Below are positions 1 to 9,869 of a DNA stretch of 48,001 nt, one piece after another (the first letter of the stretch is position 1; each line of letters opens with the position of its first letter). Location of the stretch: contig JAGVGT010000025.1 in the NCBI GenBank assembly GCA_020056965.1, positions 1-48,001 of the forward strand, given 5' to 3'. The notes beneath the pieces are model-generated. The model ran no database searches. It saw only the letters and a list, made by a program, of their open reading frames with translations, and had not been told where the DNA came from. A program made the translations under genes and the position numbers. Source of the DNA: Deltaproteobacteria bacterium (GTDB lineage: Bacteria; Desulfobacterota; Desulfobulbia; Desulfobulbales; JAGXFP01).

Positions 1-594
1 ACCCAGCTGCCTGAAGACAGTAAAGCGGCATCGCCCCCGCCGGTGGAATTGGCACCGGTGCCAACCCAGGCCGAACCAGAACCGGCGGCCGCCCCGCCGA
101 CCCCAAAGCTCAGCCGCCCCACGGCGCAGCAGCCCCCGACCGCCAGGACCGCAAGTCCCCGGTTATTGAAAAAGGTGGCGCCCGCACCATTCGCGCCTGT
201 AGCACCAGTGGCGTCAGTGACGCCGGTCGCGCCAACCCCGCTGGTCGAAAAGGCCCAGTCGCCTCCGGCCCAGGTCGAAGAAACTGCCCCGGAGCGACCG
301 CCCGCCGGAGAAAATGACGCTGAGGAGAGCGAGGCACCGGTCAAGCCCGAACTGCTGCCCACCGTCCCCTTTGAGGAACTGCCCGCCGAGACCAAGGCCG
401 AGATGCCGACGATCAAGATCGGCCTGCACCTGTTCAGCGACACCCCGGCCTCGCGACGGGCCAGCATCAACGGCCGGCTGGTCCGCGAAGGCCAGGCGGT
501 GGATAAAGATTTGGTCCTGGTGGAGATCATCAGACAGGGGGTGGTTCTGTCTTTCCAGGGCCGCAAGTTCACAATGCCGGTCTTCCCGCGCTAG
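1..594 (+). CDS. gspB: Type II secretion protein GspB, C-terminal part (5' end outside window)
   Basis: The frame is open from the first base, so the gene begins upstream; 197 residues are visible. The first ~120 are a Pro/Ala/Glu-rich low-complexity linker, as expected for the periplasmic stalk of a GspB/PulB-type protein. The last ~65 residues match the GspB C-terminal domain pattern: a Leu-His-rich beta strand, then SINGRLVREGQ, then a strand ending in GVVLSFQGRKF. Members of the family work with the GspA/ExeA ATPase to insert the secretin of the type II secretion system. The N-terminal membrane helix is not visible. An internal GTG at 43 could serve as a start but leaves no membrane anchor, so I read the gene as partial. 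About 200 bases without a clear feature separate it from the next gene. Confidence 0.75.
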   Translation, partial: TQLPEDSKAASPPPVELAPVPTQAEPEPAAAPPTPKLSRPTAQQPPTARTASPRLLKKVAPAPFAPVAPVASVTPVAPTPLVEKAQSPPAQVEETAPERPPAGENDAEESEAPVKPELLPTVPFEELPAETKAEMPTIKIGLHLFSDTPASRRASINGRLVREGQAVDKDLVLVEIIRQGVVLSFQGRKFTMPVFPR

Positions 595-795
595 TGCCGA
601 GGCTGGCGCGGCTGCCACCCCGTTATTATATTCCTTGGCGGAAGACGCCCGGCCGGAGGCGAGTGCGGAAAATCGTTGATCAAGCTTAATAGTCCCCTTC
701 AGGGCCGGTAAATAAGGATAGCCCCCGAACGGTGACTGGCCGGCCATACCGCATCTGAACAGGTACATCCAGACTTTCTAATTCCAGGAGCCACC

Positions 796-1191
796 TTGGC
801 CACAACCCGCAAAAAAAACCTCGCTGAAAGGCGCCTCCACCCGCGCCATCCCGCCAAGGCCGGAACCATCACCGCCAACAACCGGACCGGCGAGATCATC
901 GACATCAGCATGGGCGGTCTGGCCTTCAGCTATCTGGAGCGGGAAGACTGGGACGGGGATTCCTTCGATCGCGGCATGCTGCTGGGCGAGGACGACCTGT
1001 GCATCGAAGACCTCCCCCTTAAGGTGATTTCCGATTGCGCCATCAACAGCGGGATTTCCATTATCCGCCGCTGCGGGGTGCAGTTCGGTAGACTCACCCC
1101 CAAACAGATGGCCCAGCTGGAATATTTTATCTGGGCCAACTCCAGCGGCCGGGACGCTGATGAAGGCGGGCCGTGGGAGGAAACCGATTAG
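796..1191 (+). CDS. PilZ-domain-like protein
   Basis: This 131-residue protein has the two short signatures of PilZ c-di-GMP receptors: an Arg-rich box near the N-terminus (RRLHPR, residues ~12-17) and DISMGG about 25 residues later (~36-41). Family members bind cyclic di-GMP between these motifs and pass the signal to motility, secretion or exopolysaccharide machinery. The start is TTG, chosen because AGGAG sits at 786-790 at proper spacing and no ATG lies nearby. It follows the gspB end and precedes a membrane exporter, so secretion or surface functions are plausible targets. The second half (residues ~60-131) is less conserved to my eye. No c-di-GMP synthase is present in the window. Confidence 0.7.
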   Translation: MATTRKKNLAERRLHPRHPAKAGTITANNRTGEIIDISMGGLAFSYLEREDWDGDSFDRGMLLGEDDLCIEDLPLKVISDCAINSGISIIRRCGVQFGRLTPKQMAQLEYFIWANSSGRDADEGGPWEETD

Positions 1192-1219
1192 GACAAACGA
1201 AGACCTAAGACTGAAGACC

Positions 1220-2881
1220 ATGTTCAACCACACACTCCTCTACCCCTTCCACCGCGCCGCCCGCAACCGCTTTTTCCCGCCCGGCCGCTTCCCCGGCAAG
1301 AGCCTGGCCGCCATCCTGGTCAGCAGCATTCTCTGCATCGCCCTCTACCTGGTTTCGGTGCGGGTGGTCGGCTACTTTCATCGCCAGGACGAGCTGGGCA
1401 TCATCCTCAGCCTGAAGATCTTCCAGATGGCCTGGATCATCCTCTTCGCCATGCTCTTCTTTTCCTGCATGGTCACTGCGGTTTCCGCCATTTTCCTCTC
1501 CAAGGACAACGAGATTCTCGGCGCCGCGCCGGTTCCCCCGGCCGCCCTCTACCGGATGCGCTTTACCACCACCGCCATCTATACCTCCTGGATGATGATC
1601 ATCTTCTCGCTGCCGATCTTCGCCGGGTACGGCCGGGTCTTCCAGGCCGGCTGGCCGTTCTGGCTGCTGTTGCCGCTGACGGTGGCGGCCACCGCCGCCG
1701 TGGCCACCGGGGCCGGCACCATCGCCACGGTTCTGTTGGTCAACCTCTTTCCGGCCCGGCGCACCAAGGACATCGTCCTCTACCTTTCCTTGTGTTTTGG
1801 CATCTTCATCTACATCATCTTCCGGATGCTGCGCCCGGAGGAACTGGTCAACCCCGACCGTTACGGCCACTTCGTCGATTATCTTTCGACCATCTCTACC
1901 CCGGCGGCGCCTTACATCCCGGCGGCCTGGGCCGCCAACCTGCTCTCCCTCTACCTCTTGGAGCAGCAGATCGACTGGCTGCTCCTGGCCCTGATCGTGG
2001 TCACCCCGGTAACTCTGTTTTTCCTGGGCGAATGGGTTATGGAGCGCTGGTTTTTCAGCGGTTTTTCCAAATCGCAGGAGTCCTTCGGCGGCTACCGGAG
2101 CTTCGCCGCCCGAAGCCGCTACCACGCCCGAGCCTGGCGGTGGATTTTCGCCAAGGAATCCAAGACGTTCCTGCGCGACTCGGCCGAATGGTCGCAGCTG
2201 TTCATGATCGCCGCCCTGATCGTGGTCTACCTTTACAACTTCAAGATGCTGCCGGTACAGCGTTCATTTTTCTCCGAGGAATACATCACCAATATCATCT
2301 CCTTTCTCAATATCGGCCTGGCCGGCTTCATCATCGCCTCGCTGTCGGCCCGCTTTGTCTTCCCCTCGGTGGGGGCCGAGGGCGGCGCCTTCGTGATCGT
2401 CCGCGCCTCGCCGCTGTCGCTCAGCCGCTTTCTCTTCCTCAAATATCTTTACTATGTAATCCCCTTTACCGGCCTGGCCCTGCTGCTGGTGGCCCTCTCC
2501 GACTACCTGCTCAACGTCACCGGCCCCATGTGGTGGATCTCGGTCGGCTCGATCCTGACGATTACTTGGACGGTGGTCGCCCTGGCCATCGGCTTCGGGG
2601 CCATCTTCGCCGACTTCCGGGCCGAAAGCCGCGCCGCCGCGCTGGGCGGCATGGGGGCCATCCTTTTTCTCTTCACCGCCATGGGCTACGAGATCCTGCT
2701 GTTGACCACCGGCTTTTTCCCCGCCTACCACCTGGTCCAAAAATGGCTGCGCCAGCAACCGCCCGCCCCCCGCGACCTCCTGTTCCTGACGGGCTGGGCG
2801 CTGGCAGGGGTAGTTTTCGGCATAATTATCGCTGTCTTTTTCTTCCGGAAGGGGGTAAAAAGTCTCCAGGACTCCATCTGA
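1220..2881 (+). CDS. Polytopic membrane protein, putative ABC-exporter permease family
   Basis: A 553-residue protein with about twelve hydrophobic helices in two groups of six, split by a soluble loop near residues 270-315 that contains the Arg/Lys-rich stretch following GFSKSQESFGGY. The arrangement resembles the 'putative ABC exporter' permeases, which normally work with a separate ATPase. No ATPase gene is adjacent in this window, so either it lies elsewhere or the protein works alone. I prefer the ATG at 1220 (MFNHTLLYPF) because the earlier in-frame ATG at 1160 overlaps the PilZ-like gene by 32 bases and adds a charged 20-residue leader that does not look like protein. The gene lies 86 bases before comM on the same strand. 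Substrate unknown. Confidence 0.6.
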   Translation: MFNHTLLYPFHRAARNRFFPPGRFPGKSLAAILVSSILCIALYLVSVRVVGYFHRQDELGIILSLKIFQMAWIILFAMLFFSCMVTAVSAIFLSKDNEILGAAPVPPAALYRMRFTTTAIYTSWMMIIFSLPIFAGYGRVFQAGWPFWLLLPLTVAATAAVATGAGTIATVLLVNLFPARRTKDIVLYLSLCFGIFIYIIFRMLRPEELVNPDRYGHFVDYLSTISTPAAPYIPAAWAANLLSLYLLEQQIDWLLLALIVVTPVTLFFLGEWVMERWFFSGFSKSQESFGGYRSFAARSRYHARAWRWIFAKESKTFLRDSAEWSQLFMIAALIVVYLYNFKMLPVQRSFFSEEYITNIISFLNIGLAGFIIASLSARFVFPSVGAEGGAFVIVRASPLSLSRFLFLKYLYYVIPFTGLALLLVALSDYLLNVTGPMWWISVGSILTITWTVVALAIGFGAIFADFRAESRAAALGGMGAILFLFTAMGYEILLLTTGFFPAYHLVQKWLRQQPPAPRDLLFLTGWALAGVVFGIIIAVFFFRKGVKSLQDSI

Positions 2882-2967
2882 CAGCCAGACAGAGCCAGGC
2901 CCCGGAGCCAGCCCATCCCTGGTCGCCTGCCAACCCGCGATAAACCTATCACCAGGCCAGGACCAAT

Positions 2968-4503
2968 ATGCTCGCCCGCGTCATTTCCGGCACCATCCAC
3001 GGCGTCAACGGCCTGCTGATCGAGGTGGAAACCGACATCGCCCCGGGCCTGCCGATCTTTGCCACCGTCGGCCTGGCGGAAGGCGCAGTGCGGGAGGCCA
3101 AGGACCGGGTCAAGTCAGCCATCCGTAACTCCGGCTACAATTTCCCCAACCGTAAAATCACCGTCAACCTGGCCCCGGCCGACCTCAAGAAGGTCGGCTC
3201 CGGCTATGATCTGCCGATCGCGATCAGCATTCTGGTGGCCTCGGAGATCATCACCGCCGAACGCCTGAAAAATCACGGGATCATCGGAGAACTCTCTCTG
3301 GACGGTTCGGTGCGGGAGGTGACCGGGGTGTTGCCCATGGTCATCGCCGCCCGGGACGGCGGCCTGGCGGGGGTGATTATCCCGGCCGGCAACCAGGCCG
3401 AGGCGGCAGTGGTGGCCGGCATCAAGGTGATCGGGGTCAGCACCCTCTATGAGGCCGCTGAATACCTGGCCGGGGCCCGGGAGATCGCCCCGGCTGTTCC
3501 TGGGACCGCCACCGGCCCCGACTGCCTAGCCGACCCGGATGGCCACGATTTTTCCGAGGTGCGCGGCCAGGAAAATATCAAACGGGCCTTGGAGATCGCC
3601 GCCGCCGGTAACCACAACATCCTGATGCAGGGGCCGCCCGGCTCCGGCAAGACCATGCTGGCCCGGCGACTGCCCACCATCCTCCCGGAGCTTTCCTTCG
3701 AGGAGGCTCTGGAAACCACCAAGATTTACAGCGTCATGGGCTTGCTGCCGCGCGGCCAGAGCCTGCTCTCGCGACGCCCCTTTCGCGCCCCCCACCACAC
3801 CATCTCGGATGCCGGCTTAATCGGCGGCGGCCAGATTCCCCGGCCCGGCGAGGTCACCCTGGCCAACCACGGGGTGCTCTTCCTTGATGAGTTGCCGGAA
3901 TTCCGCAAGAACGTCCTGGAGGTAATGCGCCAACCCATGGAGGATTCGACGGTGACCATCGCCCGGGCCGCCCTCTCGCTCCAGTTCCCGGCCGCCTTTC
4001 TGCTGGTGGCGGCAATGAACCCCTGCCCCTGCGGCTACCTGGGCGACCGCCGCCATGAATGTACCTGCGCCCCGAGCCAGATCCAGCGCTACCAGAACCG
4101 GCTGTCCGGGCCATTGCTGGACCGGATCGATATCCACGTCGAGGTGCCGGCCGTGCCCTTCCGGGAGATCAGCGATCCCCGTAAGCCCGAGGGTTCCGCG
4201 ATCATTCGCGAGCGGGTCTGCCGGGCCCGGGAGGTGCAGAGCAAAAGATTCGCCAATCGGCAGGGGTTCTGGGTCAACAGCCGGATGCAGCCGCGCGATC
4301 TGGAAAAACATTGCCGGTTAGGCGAGGAGGCCCATGCCCTGCTGGAAAAGGCGGCCGGGCGCCTGGCCCTGTCGGCCCGCTCCTGCCACCGGGTCTTGAA
4401 GATCAGCCGGACCATCGCCGACCTGGACAACCAGCCGGAGATTCTGACCAAGCACGTGGCCGAGGCCATCCAGTACCGCCGCTCGGCGCCCCGGCTGACT
4501 TAG
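2968..4503 (+). CDS. comM: ComM/YifB-family Mg-chelatase-like AAA+ ATPase
   Basis: The 511 residues have the complete YifB/ComM architecture. An N-terminal Lon-like ChlI domain (1-~170) begins LARVISGTIHGV. The AAA+ core has Walker A GPPGSGKTM (~222-230) and Walker B GVLFLDELPEF (~305-315). A four-Cys cluster of the form CPCGYLGDRRHECTC lies near 350-365, and a C-terminal Mg-chelatase domain ends the protein. In competent bacteria ComM is a hexameric helicase that promotes branch migration during natural transformation, but the family is also widespread in bacteria not known to be competent. Length and motifs are normal. The gene ends a plus-strand run, and a palindromic repeat follows. Confidence 0.93.
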   Translation: MLARVISGTIHGVNGLLIEVETDIAPGLPIFATVGLAEGAVREAKDRVKSAIRNSGYNFPNRKITVNLAPADLKKVGSGYDLPIAISILVASEIITAERLKNHGIIGELSLDGSVREVTGVLPMVIAARDGGLAGVIIPAGNQAEAAVVAGIKVIGVSTLYEAAEYLAGAREIAPAVPGTATGPDCLADPDGHDFSEVRGQENIKRALEIAAAGNHNILMQGPPGSGKTMLARRLPTILPELSFEEALETTKIYSVMGLLPRGQSLLSRRPFRAPHHTISDAGLIGGGQIPRPGEVTLANHGVLFLDELPEFRKNVLEVMRQPMEDSTVTIARAALSLQFPAAFLLVAAMNPCPCGYLGDRRHECTCAPSQIQRYQNRLSGPLLDRIDIHVEVPAVPFREISDPRKPEGSAIIRERVCRAREVQSKRFANRQGFWVNSRMQPRDLEKHCRLGEEAHALLEKAAGRLALSARSCHRVLKISRTIADLDNQPEILTKHVAEAIQYRRSAPRLT

Positions 4504-4546
4504 TTCCCCTCCGAAAAGTCCCAGCATGAAGTAATCGGGGATAATT

Positions 4547-4676
4547 CGTCATTGCGAGGAGGGGCGCAGCCCCGACGTGGCAATTTAACGATCCGGAGTA
4601 CGATTTTCATGTCTACACTGGAAAATGGTGCCGGTTCTCGGGAGATTGCTTCGTCGTTACACTCCTCGCAATGACG
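4547..4676. repeat. Palindromic intergenic repeat, CATTGCGAG type
   Basis: A 14-bp word, CGTCATTGCGAGGA (4547-4560), recurs as its exact reverse complement at 4663-4676, with a 102-base core between. This 'GTCATTGCGAGGAG...GAAGCAATCTC' style of element is a familiar dispersed bacterial palindrome; the GGAGATTGCTTCGTCG part is visible at ~4641-4656. It sits in the 357-base gap between comM (plus) and the last kinase of the island (minus), so the two genes converge here and it may help end transcription. The rest of the gap (4677-4860) shows no gene I can support. Confidence 0.7.
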
Positions 4677-4860
4677 GGGCACAACACGACGGGAGTGCAC
4701 AGTATCCCGCCAGCCCGGACAACAAGAAGGGTACCGATTTCAAACAATGCTCGCTTTGTCATGATCACTCCCTTTAACAAGTTAGCGATCGAAATCTTCG
4801 GTGTAACTGATTTGTTCTTTGCGGTCGCGCTCCCCTGCGTAGACATATTCTAACCGGCAG

Positions 4861-6789
4861 TTAGCCCCTTTCACGGGAATCCCCATCCAACACCCTTCTC
4901 AAGGTCACGGCCAGCTCGTCTTTTTCGACCGGCTTCAGCATGAATTCCCTGATCCCCAGGGCTTCGGCCTTTTCCGCATCAAGCAGGTCACTGAAACCGG
5001 TGCAGATAATGACCGGCAACTCCGGCCTGATCCGCATGGCCGCCACGGCCAGTTCCGCGCCGGTCAGCTTGGGCATGGTCATATCGGTCAGAATCAGGTC
5101 GAAACCATGCGGATCCTCCCGGAGACTGTGCAAGGCGGTTTCGCTGTCGCAATAAGTCGCCACCCGGTAGCCCAGATTTTTCAGCATGGAACCGACCATG
5201 ATGGTGATTATTTCATCGTCGTCCACTACCATGACCCGTTCGCTGCCCCGGGGCAGGAATTCCGCCGCCTCAATCACCGTTGCCTCCGTCGGCGCCTCGA
5301 CGCACGGCAGATAAATCCTGAACGTGGTGCCTTCCCCCGGGGCGCTGATCACCTCGATATCGCCGCGCAGATTCATGACGATGCCGTGGACCACGGCCAA
5401 TCCCAGCCCGGTCCCTTCGCCCTGGGTCTTGGTGGTGAAATAAGGCTCGAAAATCCGCTCCCGCACCGTCGGTTCCATGCCGTGTCCGGTATCGCCCACC
5501 TCAAGCTGTCCGTAACGGCCGGGCTGCAGGTTGATCCGGGCCGCCGCCTCGGCCGTGCCGAATTCCACGCCCTTAAGGGAGACCCGCATCTCCCCGCCGG
5601 TTTCGCGCATGGCGTGGTAGGCGTTGGTACAGAGATTCATGACCAGCTGGTGAATCTGCCCGGGCTCGGCCAGGACCGGCCCGCAATCAGCATCGATTTC
5701 GACCACTATTTCAATGGTGGTAGGGACCGAGGCCCGCAAAAACTTGGTGGCCTCCTTGATCACAAACTGCATGAGCAGCGGCCCCTTTTCCTCTTCACTG
5801 CCGCGGCTGAAGGTCAAAATCTGTTTGACCAGCCCCTTGGCGCGGTGGCCAGCATTGACGACCTGCTCCTGATTATCCCGCAGCGTTCCGGACTGGGGTA
5901 GTTCTTCCAGCACCATCTCGCCATAGCCGATGATCGCCGAGAGGATATTGTTGAAATCGTGGGCGATACCGCCGGCCAGGGTGCCGATGGCCTCCATCTT
6001 CTGGGCTTGGCGCAATTGCCTGGCCAGTTCCAGTTTTTCCCGCTCGTTCTCCTTGCGCTCGCTGATGTCCCGGAGAATCCCCAGGGCGTGCCAGGCACTG
6101 CCGATACGCATCGGTGACACCGACACCTCGACGGGAAACTCCCGGCCGGATTTTTTCAGCGCGATGGCCTCAATGGTCTGCCCGACCGCCCGCCCCGCCC
6201 CATTCCGGATGAAGGCCGCGAAGCCCTGCCGGTCATCGGCATGGTAACCAACCGGGGCCAGCAGCAGGTGCAGGTCTTGCCCGAGCATCTCCCGGACCGC
6301 GTACTCGAACATCCTGGCGGCGGCGGGATTGCAGAAGGTGATCAGCCCCTGGCCGTCAATCGTGAAGATCGCATCGTTGGCGGCGGTGGTAACTGCCCCC
6401 GACAGCTCCTCCTCCGAGATCAGATCCTCGGCCGCCGCCACCAGTGAACGATTCTTGCTCGCCAGGTCCGCCTTGAGCACCTCCCGCTCCTCCAGGACCG
6501 GCAGCCATTTCCAGAACCCGACCGCCAGCAGCAGATAACCGCCCAAGCGGCCGCCCTTTTCGATGAAGGCCTCCGGGCCGGTATCTCCTGCCACCACCAT
6601 GACGTTCAGAACCGGGAAATTGTCGCTGATATCGAAAAACTGCGCCACCGTGATCAGAACGGTGCCAAAGAAGATCTGCTGCCAGCCCGGCTGATGACGG
6701 ATAAGGTCATGAGCGGGGATTTTCAAGAACCGCACGACAATGACCATCAGGAGCAAGGCACACAGCGACTCCAGCAGGATATCAAGCAT
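4861..6789 (-). CDS. Hybrid sensor histidine kinase (membrane region-PAS-HisKA-HATPase-REC)
   Basis: 642 residues. The first ~100 contain three or four hydrophobic segments (e.g. ~3-22, ~40-54, ~82-97), a membrane sensor I do not recognise. A PAS domain follows (~130-245) and ends in [10 protein letters not shown]. The phosphoacceptor box GGIAHDFNN places His at ~277; the ATPase domain has N-box [10 protein letters not shown] and G-box [15 protein letters not shown]-terminal receiver (~520-640) keeps its acidic pair (VVDDDE), phospho-Asp (LTDMTMP), Thr (CTGFS) and Lys (MLKP). It is the last gene of the minus-strand operon, 23 bases after the 1018-residue kinase. The HDFNN box marks the class of hybrid kinases common in Deltaproteobacteria. 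Signal and target are unknown. Confidence 0.88.
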   Translation of the reverse strand: MLDILLESLCALLLMVIVVRFLKIPAHDLIRHQPGWQQIFFGTVLITVAQFFDISDNFPVLNVMVVAGDTGPEAFIEKGGRLGGYLLLAVGFWKWLPVLEEREVLKADLASKNRSLVAAAEDLISEEELSGAVTTAANDAIFTIDGQGLITFCNPAAARMFEYAVREMLGQDLHLLLAPVGYHADDRQGFAAFIRNGAGRAVGQTIEAIALKKSGREFPVEVSVSPMRIGSAWHALGILRDISERKENEREKLELARQLRQAQKMEAIGTLAGGIAHDFNNILSAIIGYGEMVLEELPQSGTLRDNQEQVVNAGHRAKGLVKQILTFSRGSEEEKGPLLMQFVIKEATKFLRASVPTTIEIVVEIDADCGPVLAEPGQIHQLVMNLCTNAYHAMRETGGEMRVSLKGVEFGTAEAAARINLQPGRYGQLEVGDTGHGMEPTVRERIFEPYFTTKTQGEGTGLGLAVVHGIVMNLRGDIEVISAPGEGTTFRIYLPCVEAPTEATVIEAAEFLPRGSERVMVVDDDEIITIMVGSMLKNLGYRVATYCDSETALHSLREDPHGFDLILTDMTMPKLTGAELAVAAMRIRPELPVIICTGFSDLLDAEKAEALGIREFMLKPVEKDELAVTLRRVLDGDSRERG

Positions 6790-6812
6790 GCGCGTTACCT
6801 TTGTGAAGTTTT

Positions 6813-9800
6813 CTAACCGTTCGATGACCGTCTAGACAGGAAAGGGCTTTCGTCCAGCGCCCTTCTAACTGCCCTGGCCAACTCGCCCTTCTCAATCGGC
6901 TTCAGCATAAATTCGCTGATCCCCATGGCCGTGGCCTTTTCAGCGTCGATCATTTCGCTAAAACCGGTGCAGAGGATGATCGGCATTCCCGGCCTGATCC
7001 GCAGGATTTCACGGGCCAGCTCGTCACCGTTCAACTGGGGCATGGTCATGTCGGTGAGCACCAGGTCAAAGCCGGGCGGATTATCGCGAAAGGCCTGCAA
7101 GGCAGCTTCACTGTCAGCGAAAACCGTCACCCGGTAACCAAATCCTTCCAGAATCTTGCGCTCCAGCCGGGTTATGACCTCCTCGTCATCCACCAGCATG
7201 ATCGACTCAGCGCCGCCCGGCGAAACTTCGCTGTTCACCTCCGCCTCGCCGGTAATCGTCTCGGCAATCAGGGGCAGATAGACCTTGAAGGACGAACCCA
7301 GGCCCGGTTCGCTGTAAACGTTGATCACCCCGCCCAGCCCGGTGACAATGCCGTGCACCAGCGACAGCCCCAACCCGGTCCCTTCGCCCTGGGGCTTGGT
7401 GGTGAAATACGGCTCGAAGATCCGCTCCCGCACCGCTCTGGTCATCCCGCAACCGGTGTCCTCTACCTCCAGGACCACGTAATGTCCCGGGGGCAGGTTA
7501 CCGCGGCCGACCGCCTCCGCCTCGGAAACCGCCAGACACTTCAGGGAGACCGTCAAAACCCCGCCGGTTTCCCGCATGGCCTGGTAAGCGTTGGTGCAGA
7601 GGTTCATCACCACCTGGTGAATCTGGCCGGGGTCAGCCAGAACCGCGCCGCAGTTAACATCGACCTCTTCCCGGATTTCGATACTGGCCGGAATGGACGC
7701 CCGGATCAGCTTGAGGGCCTCCTTCACCACAAACTGGATCAGCAGGGGCTGCAGTTCTTGATCGGTGCGGCGGCTGAAGGTCAGAATCTGCTTGACCAGG
7801 TCCTTGGCCCGCCGCCCGGCTTGAAGGACATGGGCCTGATCCTCGCGGATCGGACTGCCAGGCTCCAGCTGGTCCATGACGATCTCGCCGAAGCCGATGA
7901 TCGCGGTCAGGATATTGTTGAAGTCGTGGGCGATTCCACCGGCCAGGGTGCCGACGGCCTCCATCTTCTGCGACTGCCGCAACTGGGACTCCAATCGCTT
8001 GTTCTCGGTGATATCGATGACAATTCCCTGATAATGGGTGACCCGCCCCTCCCGGTCGCGTTCCACCGTGGTGCGATCATCAATGGTCCGAACTGCGCCT
8101 CCGGCGGTGACAAGCCGATACTCCTGGGCAAACTGCTCGACCCCGGCGGCGGAATTGCGCTCCACCTCCTCGGCCAGCCGGGCCAGATCGTCGGGATGCA
8201 CCAGAGAAGCGAAAGGAACCGCCCCGCTGAGCAGGTCGGCGGCGGCGTAGCCGAACTGGGCGACATTTTCGGAGACGTACTCCACCGGCCATCCCGGTGC
8301 CGCCTGCCAGCGGAAGAGCACGGTCGGGCTACTCTTGATGACGGTGTAGGCCAACCGTAGCAGCTCCTCGCCCCGGCGTCGCTCGCTGATGTCGAGTACG
8401 GTGCCCAGAGAGCGGAGCGGCGTGCCCGTGGCATCATACTCGGTGGAGCAACGTTCCTGGACATACCTGATTTCGCCGTCGGGCAACAGAATCCGGTGCT
8501 CGATTTCATAGTTACTGCGGCTCTCCAGCGATTCACGATAGGCCCGGTCAACCTGCTCGCGGTCCTCGGGGTGGATCCGCTCCAGAAAAGCCTCGTAGGT
8601 GGCGGCAAAGGCCTGGGGCGGCAAACCGAAGATGCGATAGACCTCATCGGACCAGGTCAGATGATTCCGGCCCAGATCGAGGTCCCAATGGCCCAGATGG
8701 GCCAAGCGCTGCGCCTCGGCCAGCCGGGCGGTTTTCAGGCGCAACTCATCCTCGGCCTGCCGCCGCTCGCTGATGTCCCGGAAAACCACGACCGCCCCGA
8801 TCACCCGTCCCTCTTCGAGGATGGGCGTGTTGACATGCTCCACCGGGAACCTCCGGCCATCCTTGGCCCAAAAAACCTCGTCCCGGCCCCGATACACCGC
8901 CCCCTCGTGCAGGGACTTCTGCAAGGGGCAGTCGGCCTCGGGATTGGGGCTGCCGTTGACCCGGATGTGATGGAAGAGCTGGTGGCTGTTTTTGCCGAGC
9001 AGATCGGCCAGCGGGTAGCCGAGCATCTGGATGGCGGCCGGGTTGGCGAAGAGGATCCGCCCCTCGATATCGACCCCGTAGATGCCCTCGCCGGCCGCTT
9101 GCAGGATCAGGTCGTTCTGCCGATGCAGCCGTAGTCGCTCAACATCGCCGCTGGCCAAGGAATCGAGCATGTTGTTGAATTCCCGGGCAATGCCGGCGGC
9201 CTCGTCGTCGCCGTGGAGATGGATCCGGGCCTGGCGGTTGCCGGCCCGGACCGCATCGATGGTTTTCTGCACCACATATAATCGCCGGGTAAACCACCGC
9301 CCCGCCAGCCAGACCAGGAACGAACAGGCCAGGATCGCCGCCAGAGCGTAAAACAGGCCGCTTCGGGCCATCGCGGCCAGCTTCTCGCCGGTGAGCCTCT
9401 GACAGATGCCGACCCGCACCCAGCCGACCTGCCGGCCACCCAATTTTACGGGAGAGATGACATCGACCAGGGTCCGGCTGCGCTTGATCACGCGCGGCGA
9501 ACCCTCGGGCGGCAGGTCCTGCAGGTGGAAACCGACCCGGGCCGGGTCGGTGTGGGCCAGGATATGGCCCTGCCGATCAGCCAGCATGGCGAAAGCCAAT
9601 TCGTGATAGTTCCGCTGGGCGTTGATAATTTCCTGCAGGCCCGAGATATTATCGGCGGCGAGCCAGCCGGCCGCCGAAACCGCCAGGGCCTGGGAGAGGG
9701 CCGTGGTCTGTTCAACCTGGCGATCGATAAGCAGCCCCTCCTGGCGCTGAGTCAGATCATAGACAAACAGCGCCATCATCACGGCCTGCACCAGGGCCAC

Positions 9801-9869
9801 GCTGACGATAATCCGGCGGCGGAGCGTCCCGAACCATAATGACCACAGGTTGCGAAGTATCGTTACCAT
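6813..9869 (-). CDS. Hybrid sensor kinase (periplasmic sensor-HAMP-3xPAS-HisKA-HATPase-REC)
   Basis: 1018 residues. TM helices lie at ~19-38 and ~172-192 and enclose a ~130-residue periplasmic domain whose AMLADRQGHILAHTDP stretch looks like a single Cache fold. A HAMP-like linker (~193-245) and three PAS domains follow (~250-370, ~385-495, ~505-625). PAS1 carries a Cys-Pro (EADCPLQ). The His of GGIAHDFNN is at ~648, then the ATPase domain and a complete C-terminal receiver (~893-1010). The start ATG lies inside the end of the upstream PhnD-like lipoprotein gene (ATGGTAA overlap), so the two are translationally coupled. I infer the lipoprotein may present its ligand to this kinase's periplasmic domain, as binding-protein co-sensors do in other systems. 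Confidence 0.9.
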   Translation of the reverse strand: MVTILRNLWSLWFGTLRRRIIVSVALVQAVMMALFVYDLTQRQEGLLIDRQVEQTTALSQALAVSAAGWLAADNISGLQEIINAQRNYHELAFAMLADRQGHILAHTDPARVGFHLQDLPPEGSPRVIKRSRTLVDVISPVKLGGRQVGWVRVGICQRLTGEKLAAMARSGLFYALAAILACSFLVWLAGRWFTRRLYVVQKTIDAVRAGNRQARIHLHGDDEAAGIAREFNNMLDSLASGDVERLRLHRQNDLILQAAGEGIYGVDIEGRILFANPAAIQMLGYPLADLLGKNSHQLFHHIRVNGSPNPEADCPLQKSLHEGAVYRGRDEVFWAKDGRRFPVEHVNTPILEEGRVIGAVVVFRDISERRQAEDELRLKTARLAEAQRLAHLGHWDLDLGRNHLTWSDEVYRIFGLPPQAFAATYEAFLERIHPEDREQVDRAYRESLESRSNYEIEHRILLPDGEIRYVQERCSTEYDATGTPLRSLGTVLDISERRRGEELLRLAYTVIKSSPTVLFRWQAAPGWPVEYVSENVAQFGYAAADLLSGAVPFASLVHPDDLARLAEEVERNSAAGVEQFAQEYRLVTAGGAVRTIDDRTTVERDREGRVTHYQGIVIDITENKRLESQLRQSQKMEAVGTLAGGIAHDFNNILTAIIGFGEIVMDQLEPGSPIREDQAHVLQAGRRAKDLVKQILTFSRRTDQELQPLLIQFVVKEALKLIRASIPASIEIREEVDVNCGAVLADPGQIHQVVMNLCTNAYQAMRETGGVLTVSLKCLAVSEAEAVGRGNLPPGHYVVLEVEDTGCGMTRAVRERIFEPYFTTKPQGEGTGLGLSLVHGIVTGLGGVINVYSEPGLGSSFKVYLPLIAETITGEAEVNSEVSPGGAESIMLVDDEEVITRLERKILEGFGYRVTVFADSEAALQAFRDNPPGFDLVLTDMTMPQLNGDELAREILRIRPGMPIILCTGFSEMIDAEKATAMGISEFMLKPIEKGELARAVRRALDESPFLSRRSSNG

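Noticed and set aside
1160-1219. Extended start for the exporter gene
   Set aside because: It overlaps the PilZ-like gene by 32 bases and the added 20 residues are charged and unlike a membrane-protein start. The ATG at 1220 is preferred.
1205-2125. 306-codon minus-strand frame opposite the exporter gene
   Set aside because: It is very rich in Gly, Glu, Asp and His, the usual antisense image of a hydrophobic membrane protein. No domain is visible.
4671-4853. 60-codon plus-strand frame after comM
   Set aside because: It begins within the palindromic repeat, has no ribosome site and its translation has no family resemblance.
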